From Paenibacillus sp. EZ-K15 (GTDB lineage: Bacteria > Bacillota > Bacilli > Paenibacillales > Paenibacillaceae): a stretch of DNA of 56,469 nucleotides. Location: positions 1-56,469 of the forward strand of contig NZ_PDHM01000002.1 of NCBI RefSeq assembly GCF_002573715.1, written 5' to 3'. Positions 27,526 through 37,001 of the stretch are shown here, piece after piece. Each line of letters starts with the position of its first letter. Position 1 is the first letter of the stretch. The position numbers and the translations under genes were made by a program. The notes under the pieces are model-generated. The model was not told the origin of the DNA. It worked only from the letters and a program-made list of their open reading frames with translations, and made no database searches.

Positions 27526-27562
27526 TGAAGTCACCTACATAACTTATCGTGAAAAAGAGAAA

Positions 27563-27615
27563 AACAGCTAGCCCTCTTGCGGGAAAGTCCCGTAATAGGA
27601 GCTTGCTGTTTTTTT
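27563..27615. terminator. Terminator between the zinc-ribbon gene and pbpG
   Basis: AAAACAGC pairs with GCTGTTTT around an inner GCGGGA/TCCCGT-type hairpin. A T-run follows on plus and an A-run precedes it for minus-strand use. Confidence 0.75.
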
Positions 27616-27636
27616 GATGTGACGGTTCGATCCGAG

Positions 27637-29697
27637 TTACTCAACCCACCATCGTTTGAAATCCTTCCACCAGGAACGTTCTTCCTGTTTCTCGGCCGCA
27701 TCTGCAGGGTCCGCCTTCTTCGCAGGCTCTCCGTTTCCGTGTTCATCACAATATTCGGTAGGCTCCGTACCCTTAACGAAGACCTCCAGAATTTTGCCAG
27801 GACAGTCGGTGCCTGCGAGCTTCCCGGTCTTGGGATCCACATAAGCGCTGATGACTTCATCCGGGATCGGAAAAATCTTCGGCGGTACATTCTCCAGCGC
27901 TTTCTCCGTATACTGCGCGAAAATCGGCGCTGCCCGCCGCCCGTCGACTTTGCTGATTTCCCGCCCTTTATCATATCCAACCCAAACCGCCGTCGACAGC
28001 TCCGGTGTATAGCCCACGAGCCAAGCGTCGGAGTCGGTGGTGCCTGTCTTCCCGGCAACCGGTCGTTTCATTAGGGTAGAGACGCGGTTGCCCGTGCCAC
28101 CTGTCTCGAATACCCCCTCCATCATGCGTGTCATCACGTAAGCCGCAGCAGGTTCAACCACTTGTTCACCCGACTCTTCCGGCGCTGTATACAAGCTGCG
28201 GCCGGCGGCATCGGTGATGTTCAGCACGGCGACAGGCGAGACCCGTTTGCCGTTGTTAGCCATAACCGCGTAAGCGGAGGCCATCTCCAGCGGGCTGACG
28301 GGTGAGGTTCCCAGGGCCAGCGAGGGTACAGGCGCAAGCGGACTTGTGATGCCCATCTTTTTCGCCATGTCGGCTACTTTTTCCGGGCCGATCTTCATGA
28401 TGGTATTCACGGCATAAATATTATCCGAAGCGGCGATGGCTTCCCGCATGGGAATTTCTCCTAAATATTTATCGCCGAAGTTGCTGGGCTGATACGTTTT
28501 GCGGTTGTTATCGTAATGAAACAGAGTGGGCTGGCTGTTGAACACGCTGGTGCTCGTCATTTCCTTGGATGCAATGGCTGTTAAGTACATAATCGGCTTA
28601 AATGACGACCCGGGCTGCCTTGTTTTGGCCAACGCGTGGTTGTACTGATTCTCCCGGTAGTTCTTACCGCCAACCATGGCTTTGATGTGCCCGTTACGCG
28701 GGTCGACGGACACGAGAGCCGTTTCCAGCTCGCTCTTGTTGTCCATACCTTCGGATACAGCCTCTTCGGCTGCCTTTTGGGCCCGCGGATCCAGGGTCGT
28801 ATAGATGTTGAGGCCGCCCTGCTCGAGCTGCTGATCCGTAATGTTCAGCTGTTTGGTGACGAGGCTCCGGACATAGTCCCGGAAATAGGAGGCAATCACT
28901 TTATTCTCCTGACGATCCTGAGGGAGCAGGGCGAGCTTGGCCGAGGCGGCTTTATCGGCCTCGGTCTCGGTAATGAATCCGGTCTCCGCCATGGCATTCA
29001 GGACAATCTGCTGTCTTTTGAGCGCGTTGTCCATATGATTGTAGGGCGAGTAATACGTCGGACCCTTTGGAATGCCGGCCAGCATCGCGCTTTCGGCCAA
29101 AGTCAGTTTTTTTGCCGACTTGCCGAAGTAGAGCAGGGACGCCGATTCGATACCGTAAGCTCCGTGGCCGTAATAAATTTCGTTGAGGTACATTTCAAGG
29201 ATTTGATCTTTCGTATATTTCATCTCAAGCTGGGCGGTGAATTTGGCCTCCTTGAGTTTGCGTGTCCATGTTTTTTCATGAGATAGGTATAAGTTTCGTG
29301 CAAGCTGCTGGGTTAATGTGCTGGCGCCCTGTTTGCGATCCATATGCTGCAGGTTGACCAATATGGCTCGGGCCATGCCCTTCATATCAAACCCCGGATG
29401 ATCATAGAATTTCCGGTCCTCCACCGCCAAGGTAGCCTGGATCAGATGAGGAGATATATCGTTCAAGCTCACTTGCTCGGATGTATGCCCCGTGGTCGAG
29501 AAGGTGGCGATTAAATCTCCTTGGCTGTCAAGCAGACGGGAGTAGCGGGATGTTTCCGCGACGGGCAGTGGCGTTATAAATAAATAGGCGAGCAGAATGC
29601 CGCCGGCGATGATAGAAATGCCAAGGAGTACAAACAGAAATGTAGCAAGCCGGACGAAACGACGTTTGCGCTTGGGTGATTTTTTTTGTCCCGGCAT
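27637..29697 (-). CDS. pbpG: Bifunctional penicillin-binding protein, class A (PbpG-like)
   Basis: A 686-residue class A PBP: short basic N-terminus, one membrane helix (about residues 17-40), a glycosyltransferase domain with EDRKFYDHPGFD and QGASTLTQQLARN, and a transpeptidase domain with SSFKP, SDN and KTGTT. The start MPGQKKS at 29697 is set by AAGGAG. The reading to 29856 is unsupported. Length and position next to speE/speB match B. subtilis PbpG, a sporulation PBP made in the forespore. A weak sigma-F-like pair (GTATA, then GCGTAAAAG after 15 bases) precedes it. Forespore expression is inferred. Confidence 0.92.
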   Translation of the reverse strand: MPGQKKSPKRKRRFVRLATFLFVLLGISIIAGGILLAYLFITPLPVAETSRYSRLLDSQGDLIATFSTTGHTSEQVSLNDISPHLIQATLAVEDRKFYDHPGFDMKGMARAILVNLQHMDRKQGASTLTQQLARNLYLSHEKTWTRKLKEAKFTAQLEMKYTKDQILEMYLNEIYYGHGAYGIESASLLYFGKSAKKLTLAESAMLAGIPKGPTYYSPYNHMDNALKRQQIVLNAMAETGFITETEADKAASAKLALLPQDRQENKVIASYFRDYVRSLVTKQLNITDQQLEQGGLNIYTTLDPRAQKAAEEAVSEGMDNKSELETALVSVDPRNGHIKAMVGGKNYRENQYNHALAKTRQPGSSFKPIMYLTAIASKEMTSTSVFNSQPTLFHYDNNRKTYQPSNFGDKYLGEIPMREAIAASDNIYAVNTIMKIGPEKVADMAKKMGITSPLAPVPSLALGTSPVSPLEMASAYAVMANNGKRVSPVAVLNITDAAGRSLYTAPEESGEQVVEPAAAYVMTRMMEGVFETGGTGNRVSTLMKRPVAGKTGTTDSDAWLVGYTPELSTAVWVGYDKGREISKVDGRRAAPIFAQYTEKALENVPPKIFPIPDEVISAYVDPKTGKLAGTDCPGKILEVFVKGTEPTEYCDEHGNGEPAKKADPADAAEKQEERSWWKDFKRWWVE

Positions 29698-30033
29698 CAG
29701 TGGTTCTCCTTCCAGTCCTTTTTGTAGAGTCGAGGCTTTTACGCTGCCAACAATGGAGATATACTCAAATTCTCCTTGGTTGCCTTCTTTTTCTATATAG
29801 TATGGGGCTGCTGAGGGAAGGATATTCATCGAAAGCGATGATGTTTTTGCTTCCATTCATCTGTGCCGGAAGTTTTGGTTGCAATTTGGGCTTGATTTAA
29901 TATAATCTAATTTGTTTGGTACAATAGGAAAAGTGTGAAACTGTAAGCTAAAGGCATCTGCCCCGAATAAAGTTTTGCGGCTTGGATCTGGACGGCTGAA
30001 CATTATTCTAGCGGAAAGAAGGTAGTGACGACG

Positions 30034-30861
30034 ATGGAATTATGGTACACAGAGAAGCAAACCCCGACTTTTGGCATCACGGCTAAAATCCGGGAGACTT
30101 TTGTACATGAGAAGACGGAGTTTCAACAACTGGATATGATCGATACTGAGGAATTCGGGCGCATGCTCGTTCTGGACGGTATGGTTATGACTACAATTAA
30201 GGATGAATTCGTCTATCATGAGATGGTCGCTCACCCCGCGCTGAACACGCATCCAAATCCGAAGAAGGTTCTTGTTGTCGGCGGAGGAGACGGTGGCGTC
30301 ATTCGCGAAGTGATCAAGCATCCGGGCGTAGAGAAAGCAGTACTCGTTGAAATTGATGGAAAAGTTATTGAATATTCGAAGCAGTATTTGCCTGAGATCG
30401 CCGGCAAGCTGGATGATCCGAAGGTCGAAGTACTGGTTAACGATGGATATATGCACATCATTGAGAATAAGAACGAATACGACGTCATTATGGTAGACTC
30501 CACCGAGCCTGTGGGCCCGGCCGCTCCATTGTTTGAGCGCGGATTCTACCAAGGGATCTACGAAGCGCTGAAGGAAGATGGTATTTTCGTGGCGCAAACG
30601 GACAACCCGTGGTTTAAAGCGGACCTGATTCAGCAGGTCAACAAAGACGTGAAGGAAATCTTCCCGATCGTCCGTGTGTATGGAGCGAACATTCCAACCT
30701 ACCCAAGTGGTCTGTGGACCTTCACCATGGGCAGCAAAACGTATGATCCGCTTGAAGTGGACGAGTCCACGATTGATGAGATGGATACGAAGTACTATTC
30801 GCCCCGCCTGCACAAAGCCGCATTCGTGCTGCCTAAATTTGTTGAAGACCTGGTGAAATAA
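30034..30861 (+). CDS. speE: Spermidine synthase
   Basis: Transfers the aminopropyl group from decarboxylated S-adenosylmethionine to putrescine. The 275-residue protein follows B. subtilis SpeE from its first residues ([11 protein letters not shown]). It has the nucleotide-binding [14 protein letters not shown] loop, the catalytic-Asp segment VDSTEPVGP, and the QTDNPW and PTYPSGLW substrate segments. ATG 30034 is preferred to GTG 30025, which is only two bases from AGAAGG. speB follows after 17 bases. Confidence 0.97.
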   Translation: MELWYTEKQTPTFGITAKIRETFVHEKTEFQQLDMIDTEEFGRMLVLDGMVMTTIKDEFVYHEMVAHPALNTHPNPKKVLVVGGGDGGVIREVIKHPGVEKAVLVEIDGKVIEYSKQYLPEIAGKLDDPKVEVLVNDGYMHIIENKNEYDVIMVDSTEPVGPAAPLFERGFYQGIYEALKEDGIFVAQTDNPWFKADLIQQVNKDVKEIFPIVRVYGANIPTYPSGLWTFTMGSKTYDPLEVDESTIDEMDTKYYSPRLHKAAFVLPKFVEDLVK

Positions 30862-30878
30862 GGAGGAGCGATAAACTG

Positions 30879-31748
30879 ATGAAACTGGATCAAGGTTACT
30901 CCGGCAACGTGTTTATTTTGAGTTCTGAGGATTATGAGGGGTCCAAGGCTGTCATTTACGGTATGCCGATGGATTTCACGGTTAGCTACCGTCCGGGTTC
31001 CCGTTTTGGCCCAGCTCGTATTCGCCAGGCTTCCGTAGGCTTGGAGGAGTACAGCCCGTACTTAGATAAAAGCATTGAAGACATGACGTATTTCGATGCA
31101 GGCGACCTCATGCTGCCTTTCGGCAATGCGGGCCGCAGTCTCGAAGTGATTGGCGATTATGTAGGCAAACTGCTGGATGACGGGAAATTCCCGATCGGAC
31201 TTGGCGGCGAGCACCTCGTATCCTGGCCGATCATTCAGAAGGTGTATGAGAAGTATCCGGATCTTATTCTGATCCATATCGATGCCCATGCTGACCTGCG
31301 CGAGCATTATGAGGGAGAGCCGTTGTCCCACTCCACACCGGTCCGCAAGGCGGCGGGCATTATGGGCGGCAAGAATATTTATCAATTCGGTATCCGTTCC
31401 GGCTCCCGCGAGGAGTTCCAATATGGACGGGAGAACATTAACTTTTATCCGTTCGAAGTCGCGGCCCCTCTTAAGGAAGCCTTGCCTTCCATGGGCAACC
31501 GTCCGGTCTACGTGACCATCGACATCGATGTGCTTGACCCATCTGCCGCACCGGGCACCGGTACTGCAGAAGCAGGCGGCATCACATCGAAGGAGCTGCT
31601 GGAAGCCGTGCACCTCATTGCTGGCTCCGACGTGAACGTGGTCGGCTGCGATCTCGTGGAAGTGGCGCCGATCTATGATCCTTCGGAGCAGACCCAGATC
31701 GTAGCTGCGAAGTTGATTCGTGAGATGTTGTTGGGATTCGTTAAGTAG
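30879..31748 (+). CDS. speB: Agmatinase
   Basis: A manganese ureohydrolase converting agmatine to putrescine and urea, supplying the substrate of SpeE. The 289-residue protein has the binuclear metal motifs GGEHLVSWP, HIDAHADLR and SFD-type TIDIDVLDPS, plus a late EVAP segment. It overlaps functionally and transcriptionally with speE, as in B. subtilis. RBS AAGGAGG lies between the two genes. No simple terminator follows. Instead a GC-rich repeat island begins right after the stop codon. Confidence 0.96.
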   Translation: MKLDQGYSGNVFILSSEDYEGSKAVIYGMPMDFTVSYRPGSRFGPARIRQASVGLEEYSPYLDKSIEDMTYFDAGDLMLPFGNAGRSLEVIGDYVGKLLDDGKFPIGLGGEHLVSWPIIQKVYEKYPDLILIHIDAHADLREHYEGEPLSHSTPVRKAAGIMGGKNIYQFGIRSGSREEFQYGRENINFYPFEVAAPLKEALPSMGNRPVYVTIDIDVLDPSAAPGTGTAEAGGITSKELLEAVHLIAGSDVNVVGCDLVEVAPIYDPSEQTQIVAAKLIREMLLGFVK

Positions 31749-31927
31749 TCCACCCACCCAAACCCTCCCTGCCAGGGAGGGCCCCAAGGGCGCTGCCCTC
31801 TGGACACCCGGAACTTTGGTGCTCGGAGTTGGTATGAGGATCTGAGCGGGCTGGTGCTTGTGCCCGGCCACCGCTCGGACTCCCCTGGCGGGGACGTCCT
31901 CGTGGCCTCTATAGCGTCCATATTTCA
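31749..31927. repeat. GC-rich palindromic intergenic segment
   Basis: This segment is markedly richer in G and C than the neighbouring genes. It contains CCCTCCCTG/CAGGGAGGG and GAGCGG/CCGCTC inverted repeats. No ribosome site or convincing reading frame is present. It runs directly into the 155-base tandem repeats and probably belongs to the same non-coding element. Confidence 0.5.
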
Positions 31928-32323
31928 GCCGAGCTATTCGCCCCTCGGCTGTTGAAGAAAAAGCAAGCTTCCCCTATCTAAGCCTACGGCTATCGGGGTC
32001 GGCTTGCTTTTTCGCGTGGGCGCGGCCCTCTCGACAGCTTCCCTGGCGGGTCGCTCGAGGGCCTGCACTGCGTGCATGAGTAGCCGAGCTATTCGCCCCT
32101 CGGCTGTTGAAGAAAAAGGCAAGCTTCCCCTATCTAAGCCTACGGCTATCGGGGTTGCTTGCTTTTTCGCGTGGGCGCGGCCCTCTCGACAGCTTCCCTG
32201 GCGGGGCGGCTCGAGGGCATGCATTGCGTGCATGAGCAGCCGAGGCTTCGCCCCTCGGCTGTTGAAGAAAAAGCAAGCCTTCCCTATCTAAGCCTGCGGC
32301 TATCGGGGTCGGCTTGCTTTTTC
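31928..32323. repeat. Tandem repeat, about 155 bases, two full copies and one partial
   Basis: Units begin with GCCGAG...CTCGGC at 31928, 32083 and 32239 (periods 155 and 156). The third ends near 32323 after its terminator-like part. Each unit carries two hairpins: GCCGAG/CTCGGC and a long symmetrical one with outer arms AAAAAGCAAGC and GCTTGCTTTTT, CCCC/GGGG and AGCC/GGCT inside. The full units also have GCCCTC/GAGGGC. Copies differ by a few substitutions and one-base indels. The frames read through them (for example 32004-32291) repeat the same peptide and are not genes. Confidence 0.85.
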
Positions 32324-32421
32324 AACTGAGCAATTGAGAAGAAATTATGGGTGGTCATATGTTATAAACTTAAGAAAGCTTGACCCGGATTTTGATGACG
32401 CCAATAAGGAGGTTAACATCA

Positions 32422-32901
32422 ATGGCAGATTCGTCCAGTAAGAAGAGAATTGACTCTGCTTCTAGATTGATTAAGGCATCGCCACAAACCATATATCAGG
32501 CATTTACTGACCCCAAGGCTTGGGTGTCGTGGCTTCCGCCAGAGGGGATGTCAGGTCAGATCGACACCTTTGATGCCCGTGAAGGCGGGACTTATCGAAT
32601 GGTACTCACCTATAATGGAACGGACCACGCCAACCTAGGTAAATCATCGGAAGGCACGGATATCGTCCAAGGTAAATTCCTGAAGTTGGTGCCAAACAAG
32701 AAAATCGTGCAATGTGTTGAATTTGAGTCGGAAGATCCCGCTTACGGGGGCTTGATGACCATGACTTGGACGTTGACAGCACTTGCGGAAGGCACGGATG
32801 TGACGATTGTTTGCGAGGACGTTCCTGAGGGCATACGGCAGGAAGATCACGAAGAGGGCTTGGATTCTACGCTTGAGAATCTCGCGGTCTTTACTGAATG
32901 A
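32422..32901 (+). CDS. SRPBCC/AHSA1 domain protein
   Basis: A 159-residue protein of the START-like SRPBCC superfamily in its AHSA1 (activator of Hsp90 ATPase C-terminal-like) branch. Typical features are visible: the early helix ASPQTIYQAFTDPKAWVSWL, strands around EGGTYRMVLTYNG, and a long C-terminal helix (EEGLDSTLENLAVF). These proteins bind small hydrophobic ligands, and the ligand here is unknown. ATG 32422 follows AAGGAGG, so the longer reading from 32380 is rejected. It is flanked on both sides by copies of the terminator repeat. Confidence 0.85.
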   Translation: MADSSSKKRIDSASRLIKASPQTIYQAFTDPKAWVSWLPPEGMSGQIDTFDAREGGTYRMVLTYNGTDHANLGKSSEGTDIVQGKFLKLVPNKKIVQCVEFESEDPAYGGLMTMTWTLTALAEGTDVTIVCEDVPEGIRQEDHEEGLDSTLENLAVFTE

Positions 32902-32942
32902 TAGCGGACAGGCTGCGCGCCTCACAACGTCCCTTTAACAGT

Positions 32943-32996
32943 AAAAAAAGCAAGCAACCCTACTTAAGCCTAGCGGCTAATCGGGTTGCTTGCTTT
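32943..32996. terminator. Bidirectional terminator, fourth copy of the repeat core
   Basis: AAAAAAAGCAAGCAACCC pairs with GGGTTGCTTGCTTT, with inner TAAGCC/GGCTAA. The sequence is a diverged copy of the core hairpin in the 31928-32323 repeats. It separates the AHSA1 gene from the convergent S12 gene. Confidence 0.85.
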
Positions 32997-33000
32997 CGTG

Positions 33001-35070
33001 TTATTTCAGGGTGATACCGAATGCTGAGCTTGGGGCACCGGCAAATACGACAGCTCCATTGGCTGGGAGCTTCACTTCATTACTGCCGCTGACGATGCTG
33101 TAGTTCACAACGGTACCTTTTTCGTCATACACGGCGAATGCACCTTGTGCTGGCAGGGTGACGGTCATCGTTTTGCCTGCAGCTTGTTTAGGGACGGTGT
33201 ACCATTTGGCGTAGCCATCGGCTTGCAGGGTGACGGTTGATTTTTTTCCTTTATAAAGCGGCTTAACGTCCTTACCGCTCACAAACAGGGCTCCTGCCCC
33301 TTCGAGATACTCTACGCCTTTTTCCTTATAGAAGCGGAATTCGGACGTATCCCGGCTGCCGATTGCCGGAACCTGATGCTGGCTTACCGCGGTATCCGAG
33401 TCGATGATCTTCTTGTCGATCAGATATCCTTCCAGACCGCTCTTGCTGTTAATCTCTACCGTCGGTTTCGTGATGAAGTACATCAGCGATGTGAATTTCT
33501 CGTTCAATGGATAGAACGTTTCACCTTCGCGCTTGGCCCATGCGGCAGCAGTCTCCTTGGACAGCGAGTTCGCTTCCATTTTTTCGGCCAAATATTGCGA
33601 TAAAGCCATCTGTCCCAGTCCAGGAATCGAAACATATTGTCTTACCCATAAGTAGATACGGTCATTCTTTTCTTTGACAAAGCTGACCTTCGTGCTGCCA
33701 TCCGCGCTGACAAATGTTCCATCCGCGGTGTATACATATTTCTCCGCAGGATAATCCGGAATCATGGGAACGGTAATGGACAGTTCGCCGTCCTTGAGGT
33801 CGACTTTCATTTGCTGATTCGTCACGCCATAATAACCGGCATATTTGGTGATGTCGCTTGGCATATCAGCCTTTACCGGTTTGCCGAAGGATTTTTCCGG
33901 CTTGAATTCCTTGATCGTGCCTTTCTCCTTAAGAGCATGCAGCAAAATCTCATTAGCCAACAATTGGTTGGTTGAGCTGGAACCCCCGGAAGATAAAACA
34001 GCGGCAGCCATATTTTGCTCTGGAAGAACTACGAGCGAAGCGTGATACAAGATAGTGTCTCCGCCTTTGGTTACGGCCTTCATGTCATATTGATTGAACG
34101 GGAATAGTCTTACGCTGTCCCAGCCAAGCCCATAATCGAACGAGTTATCAGCATCTTCGGGCCACAGACCCTTTTTATATTCTTCCTGCTCCATGGCTTT
34201 GACGGATTTGTCGGAAAGAATGCCTTCGGCTTCCCCGGTGAAGATCTGCGCAAACTGCACCAAGTCTTCAGCCGTAGAATAGATGCCGCCGGTTCCGATC
34301 ACATTGACCGTCTCGTTAGGAAGTTGCCCTTGGTGAGTAGGATAATACAGACCCGCCATTTGGCTTAACTCCAACGTATCTTGGGATGTCTTCGTGTGGT
34401 CCAAATCTAACGGCTCGGTAAAATATTGATGAATGAATGCGGTAAAATCCTTGCCGCTCACTTTCTCTACCAGTATCTCGGCCAGCGTGAATCCATCATT
34501 ACAATAAACGGAGAACGCACCCGGGTCCGCTTTTAGGTTTTGGGTGGACAACTGCTTGAGCAGCGTGTCATGTGCATGAGGGTCATTATCTTCGAACAAA
34601 AATGCATTGTTCAGGCTGGAACCCTGCAGTCCGGAGGAATGGTTGATCAGCATGCGCGGCGTAATTTTTTTGTGGCGTTCGTCTTTCATCGTGAATTCGG
34701 GTATGTACTGAACCAGAGGCGTATCCAGGTTGATTTTCCCCTCATCCACCAATTTCATGACCGCAGCGGCGGTGAACACTTTACTCGTGGAGCCGATGCC
34801 ATACATCGTATCCTTGGTCAGCGGTTTCTTTCCTTCGATATCATTGACGCCCGCTTGCCCGGACACGGTAATCACTCCGTTGTCGATAAGGGCATATTGA
34901 ACGCTTGTCGTACCATAAGTCTCGGTGAGCAGCTTGGCTTTCTCTGCGGCGGTTTTCTGAAGGCCTCCTCCAGCGGCAACTTGGCTGTTATCTGCTGCCA
35001 TTACCCCAGCAGGAAGAACCAGTGTGACTGCGAGAAGGGTTACGAGCATCCGTGATAGTCTTTTCTTCAA
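33001..35070 (-). CDS. S12 beta-lactamase-family serine hydrolase, secreted
   Basis: A 689-residue exported protein. A signal peptide ends near AGVMAA (residue 26). The S12 domain (about residues 35-380) has STSK as the SxxK nucleophile motif and YCN as the second motif. HASLVVLP lies near the expected third motif. The C-terminal 300 residues form a DUF3471-like and further beta domain. Related proteins (PbpX, FmtA-like, D-aminopeptidases) act on peptidoglycan or teichoic acid D-Ala. Antibiotic hydrolysis is not implied. RBS AAGGAGG precedes the ATG. Confidence 0.87.
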   Translation of the reverse strand: MKKRLSRMLVTLLAVTLVLPAGVMAADNSQVAAGGGLQKTAAEKAKLLTETYGTTSVQYALIDNGVITVSGQAGVNDIEGKKPLTKDTMYGIGSTSKVFTAAAVMKLVDEGKINLDTPLVQYIPEFTMKDERHKKITPRMLINHSSGLQGSSLNNAFLFEDNDPHAHDTLLKQLSTQNLKADPGAFSVYCNDGFTLAEILVEKVSGKDFTAFIHQYFTEPLDLDHTKTSQDTLELSQMAGLYYPTHQGQLPNETVNVIGTGGIYSTAEDLVQFAQIFTGEAEGILSDKSVKAMEQEEYKKGLWPEDADNSFDYGLGWDSVRLFPFNQYDMKAVTKGGDTILYHASLVVLPEQNMAAAVLSSGGSSSTNQLLANEILLHALKEKGTIKEFKPEKSFGKPVKADMPSDITKYAGYYGVTNQQMKVDLKDGELSITVPMIPDYPAEKYVYTADGTFVSADGSTKVSFVKEKNDRIYLWVRQYVSIPGLGQMALSQYLAEKMEANSLSKETAAAWAKREGETFYPLNEKFTSLMYFITKPTVEINSKSGLEGYLIDKKIIDSDTAVSQHQVPAIGSRDTSEFRFYKEKGVEYLEGAGALFVSGKDVKPLYKGKKSTVTLQADGYAKWYTVPKQAAGKTMTVTLPAQGAFAVYDEKGTVVNYSIVSGSNEVKLPANGAVVFAGAPSSAFGITLK

Positions 35071-35172
35071 TGAATAAATTCCTCCTTATTATGAATGTAC
35101 TTAATTAGTACGATTTACCAGCCCAAATGGTTCAATCTTTTTTCGGAAAATTTACAGAGTGCGGGGAGGAAT

Positions 35173-35229
35173 AAAAAAACAGGCATCCCATCCATAGCCG
35201 TAAAGCCATGTGGGGACACCTGTTTTTTT
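35173..35229. terminator. Terminator of the PAP2 gene
   Basis: AAAAAAACAGG and CCTGTTTTTTT enclose a CATCCC/GGGAC helix. Usable on the minus strand after the PAP2 gene, and symmetric in its flanks. Confidence 0.8.
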
Positions 35230-35752
35230 AACTGAGCACGATAAGCAGCGCCGAGGTGGTTCCGACGAAACAGCCGGCCAAACAATCCGAAGGATAGTGG
35301 AAGCCAAGATAAATGCGTGACAGGCTGACCGTAAGGGCCAGCAGGATCAAGAGCAATGACAGCCAAGGCGTTATGAACAGAAACGGCGTGATAATGGAAA
35401 AGATGGCCGTCGAGTGTCCGGAAGGAAACGAGTGGTCCTTCATCGGTTTTTTTTCGAACCGCACCTTTTCAAGTGCCAGATAGGGCCGGATGCGCCGCAT
35501 CTTCTTTTTGATGAGGGCCGTAATCAGGAAGCTGAGGGAAAGTGCAATAAAACTCTGCCACCCCATCGTATTCCATGGCTCAGGTGCAAAAAACGCTATC
35601 GAAAGTGTCAGCACAATGGTAAAGATAGCACCCCCCATATGGGTGACCAGCGCGAGCATCGAATCCACCGTTTTGTTGCTGATCTTGCGGTTTAACCAGC
35701 GGAAGATAAGGTGGTCATGTTGCTGAAGCCAATCCATCGAACGAGTAATCAT
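35228..35752 (-). CDS. PAP2 family membrane phosphatase
   Basis: A 174-residue integral membrane phosphatase of the PAP2 family with five to six helices. The three signature blocks are present: KKKMRRIRPYL, FPSGHST and SRIYLGFHYPSD. Family members dephosphorylate undecaprenyl pyrophosphate or phosphatidylglycerol phosphate on the outer membrane face, and which applies here cannot be told. ATG 35752 is about 11 bases from GAGAGGTG, whereas ATG 35773 has no ribosome site. The gene stands alone. Confidence 0.87.
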   Translation of the reverse strand: MITRSMDWLQQHDHLIFRWLNRKISNKTVDSMLALVTHMGGAIFTIVLTLSIAFFAPEPWNTMGWQSFIALSLSFLITALIKKKMRRIRPYLALEKVRFEKKPMKDHSFPSGHSTAIFSIITPFLFITPWLSLLLILLALTVSLSRIYLGFHYPSDCLAGCFVGTTSALLIVLS

Positions 35753-35773
35753 TGTGAACAGAACACCTCTCAT

Positions 35774-36031
35774 TATAATTTTGTAAGCAGTCAGCCCAAA
35801 GTTAAATAGGCTGCAATATATGCTTGTAAGGGCCGAGATTCATAGTGTAGACAAGAGGCTTACATACGACAGTATACAGGAGAATTGTTAAGCGTGGGTA
35901 TGAATGACATGTATTTTTTCATAAATTGAACTTTCTTTGTCGCAAGTGGATTTGATGATAACCGTTTAAGTGTGTTGGTAGCACGCTCCGTAAGGTTATG
36001 GTTTCCAAGGGATGATGACTTCATGTCCCCA
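35774..36031. other. Intergenic region, nothing recognised
   Basis: Between the divergent PAP2 and nitrilase genes I find no reading frame with a ribosome site, no riboswitch signature and no strong terminator. It should hold the PAP2 promoter, but I cannot place it with confidence. Confidence 0.4.
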
Positions 36032-36060
36032 TGTTCTCGAAGCCCGGAATCCGATATAAT
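36032..36060 (+). promoter_or_regulatory. Promoter of the nitrilase-acetyltransferase pair
   Basis: TGTTCT (36032-36037), a 17-base spacer and a perfect TATAAT (36055-36060), about 27 bases ahead of the ribosome site. Confidence 0.55.
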
Positions 36061-36093
36061 GAAAGCATCTAACCATGCCTAAGGAGGAGAAGC

Positions 36094-36951
36094 ATGAAAT
36101 TCCGCGTTTCTGCCGTGCAATATCATCTGCACACCATTCAATCCTTTGACGATTTTGCCCGTCAGTCGGAGCATTATATCCGGACGGCGGAGGAATTTGA
36201 AGTCGATTTTGTGCTGTTTCCGGAATTTTTTACAACCCAACTGATGTCCATCGGGGATGATCAGGGCAAGGCATTGACGATCAATGACCTTCCGGATTTC
36301 ACAGACCGTTACCGCGAGCTGTTTCAAGGCTTTGCGAAGCAATATAACATGCATATCATTGGCGGGACGCACGTCATTCGGCGGGAAGGGAAGCTGTACA
36401 ATGTAGCGCATCTGTTCTATCCGGACGGCCGCATTGCGGAGCAAGCCAAGATCCATATCACGCCTTCGGAGATTAGCGGATGGAATATGGGAGCGGGTGA
36501 AGGACTCGAAGTGTTCGAAACGGAAAAAGGCACCATTGCGATGCTGACCTGCTATGACATCGAATTCCCTGAGATTGTGCGCATGGCCAAGGCTAAAGGG
36601 GCTGACGTCATTTTCTGTCCATCCTGTACAGATGATCGTCACGGGTTCCACCGCGTGCGTTACACCAGCCATGCCCGCGCCATTGAGAATCAAATCTATG
36701 TGGTGCTGACCGGTACCGTTGGCTCGCTGCCAACCGTGGATCTGATGCGTGCCAACTTCGGACAGGCGGCCATCATTACCCCGAACGATATCCCGTTTCC
36801 TCCGCAGGGCCTGCTGGCCGAGGGAGAGCTGAACAACGACATGATCATTACCGCCGATCTTGATCTGGATTTATTGTATCAAGTGCGTGAGAAGGGTTCC
36901 GTCACGACATGGCGCGATCGCCGCACGGATTTGTATCCGGATTGGGAATAA
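36094..36951 (+). CDS. Carbon-nitrogen hydrolase (nitrilase superfamily)
   Basis: A 285-residue amidase of the nitrilase superfamily. The catalytic triad is visible: Glu in LFPEFFT, Lys in AKIHITPSE and Cys in LTCYDIEFPE. The following gene is a GNAT acetyltransferase 50 bases away. In B. subtilis YhcX the same two domains are fused, with the acetyltransferase first. Here they are separate and in reverse order, which suggests a joint function with unknown substrate. RBS AAGGAGGAG precedes the ATG. Confidence 0.9.
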   Translation: MKFRVSAVQYHLHTIQSFDDFARQSEHYIRTAEEFEVDFVLFPEFFTTQLMSIGDDQGKALTINDLPDFTDRYRELFQGFAKQYNMHIIGGTHVIRREGKLYNVAHLFYPDGRIAEQAKIHITPSEISGWNMGAGEGLEVFETEKGTIAMLTCYDIEFPEIVRMAKAKGADVIFCPSCTDDRHGFHRVRYTSHARAIENQIYVVLTGTVGSLPTVDLMRANFGQAAIITPNDIPFPPQGLLAEGELNNDMIITADLDLDLLYQVREKGSVTTWRDRRTDLYPDWE

Positions 36952-37001
36952 GCCCGTTTATCATCACTTGAGGAAAATAGGACAAAGGCGGTGCAGAGGA
37001 A

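Noticed and set aside
31934..32291. Open frames on both strands in the speB repeat island
   Set aside because: They repeat the same peptide because they translate the tandem DNA repeat, and neither has a ribosome site.
31928..32323. CRISPR array
   Set aside because: The units are about 155 bases, nearly identical throughout, with no short repeat and variable spacer pattern and no cas genes.
33001..35070. Antibiotic-resistance beta-lactamase
   Set aside because: The protein is of the large S12 hydrolase type with extra C-terminal domains, which fits cell-envelope hydrolases better than a drug-degrading enzyme.
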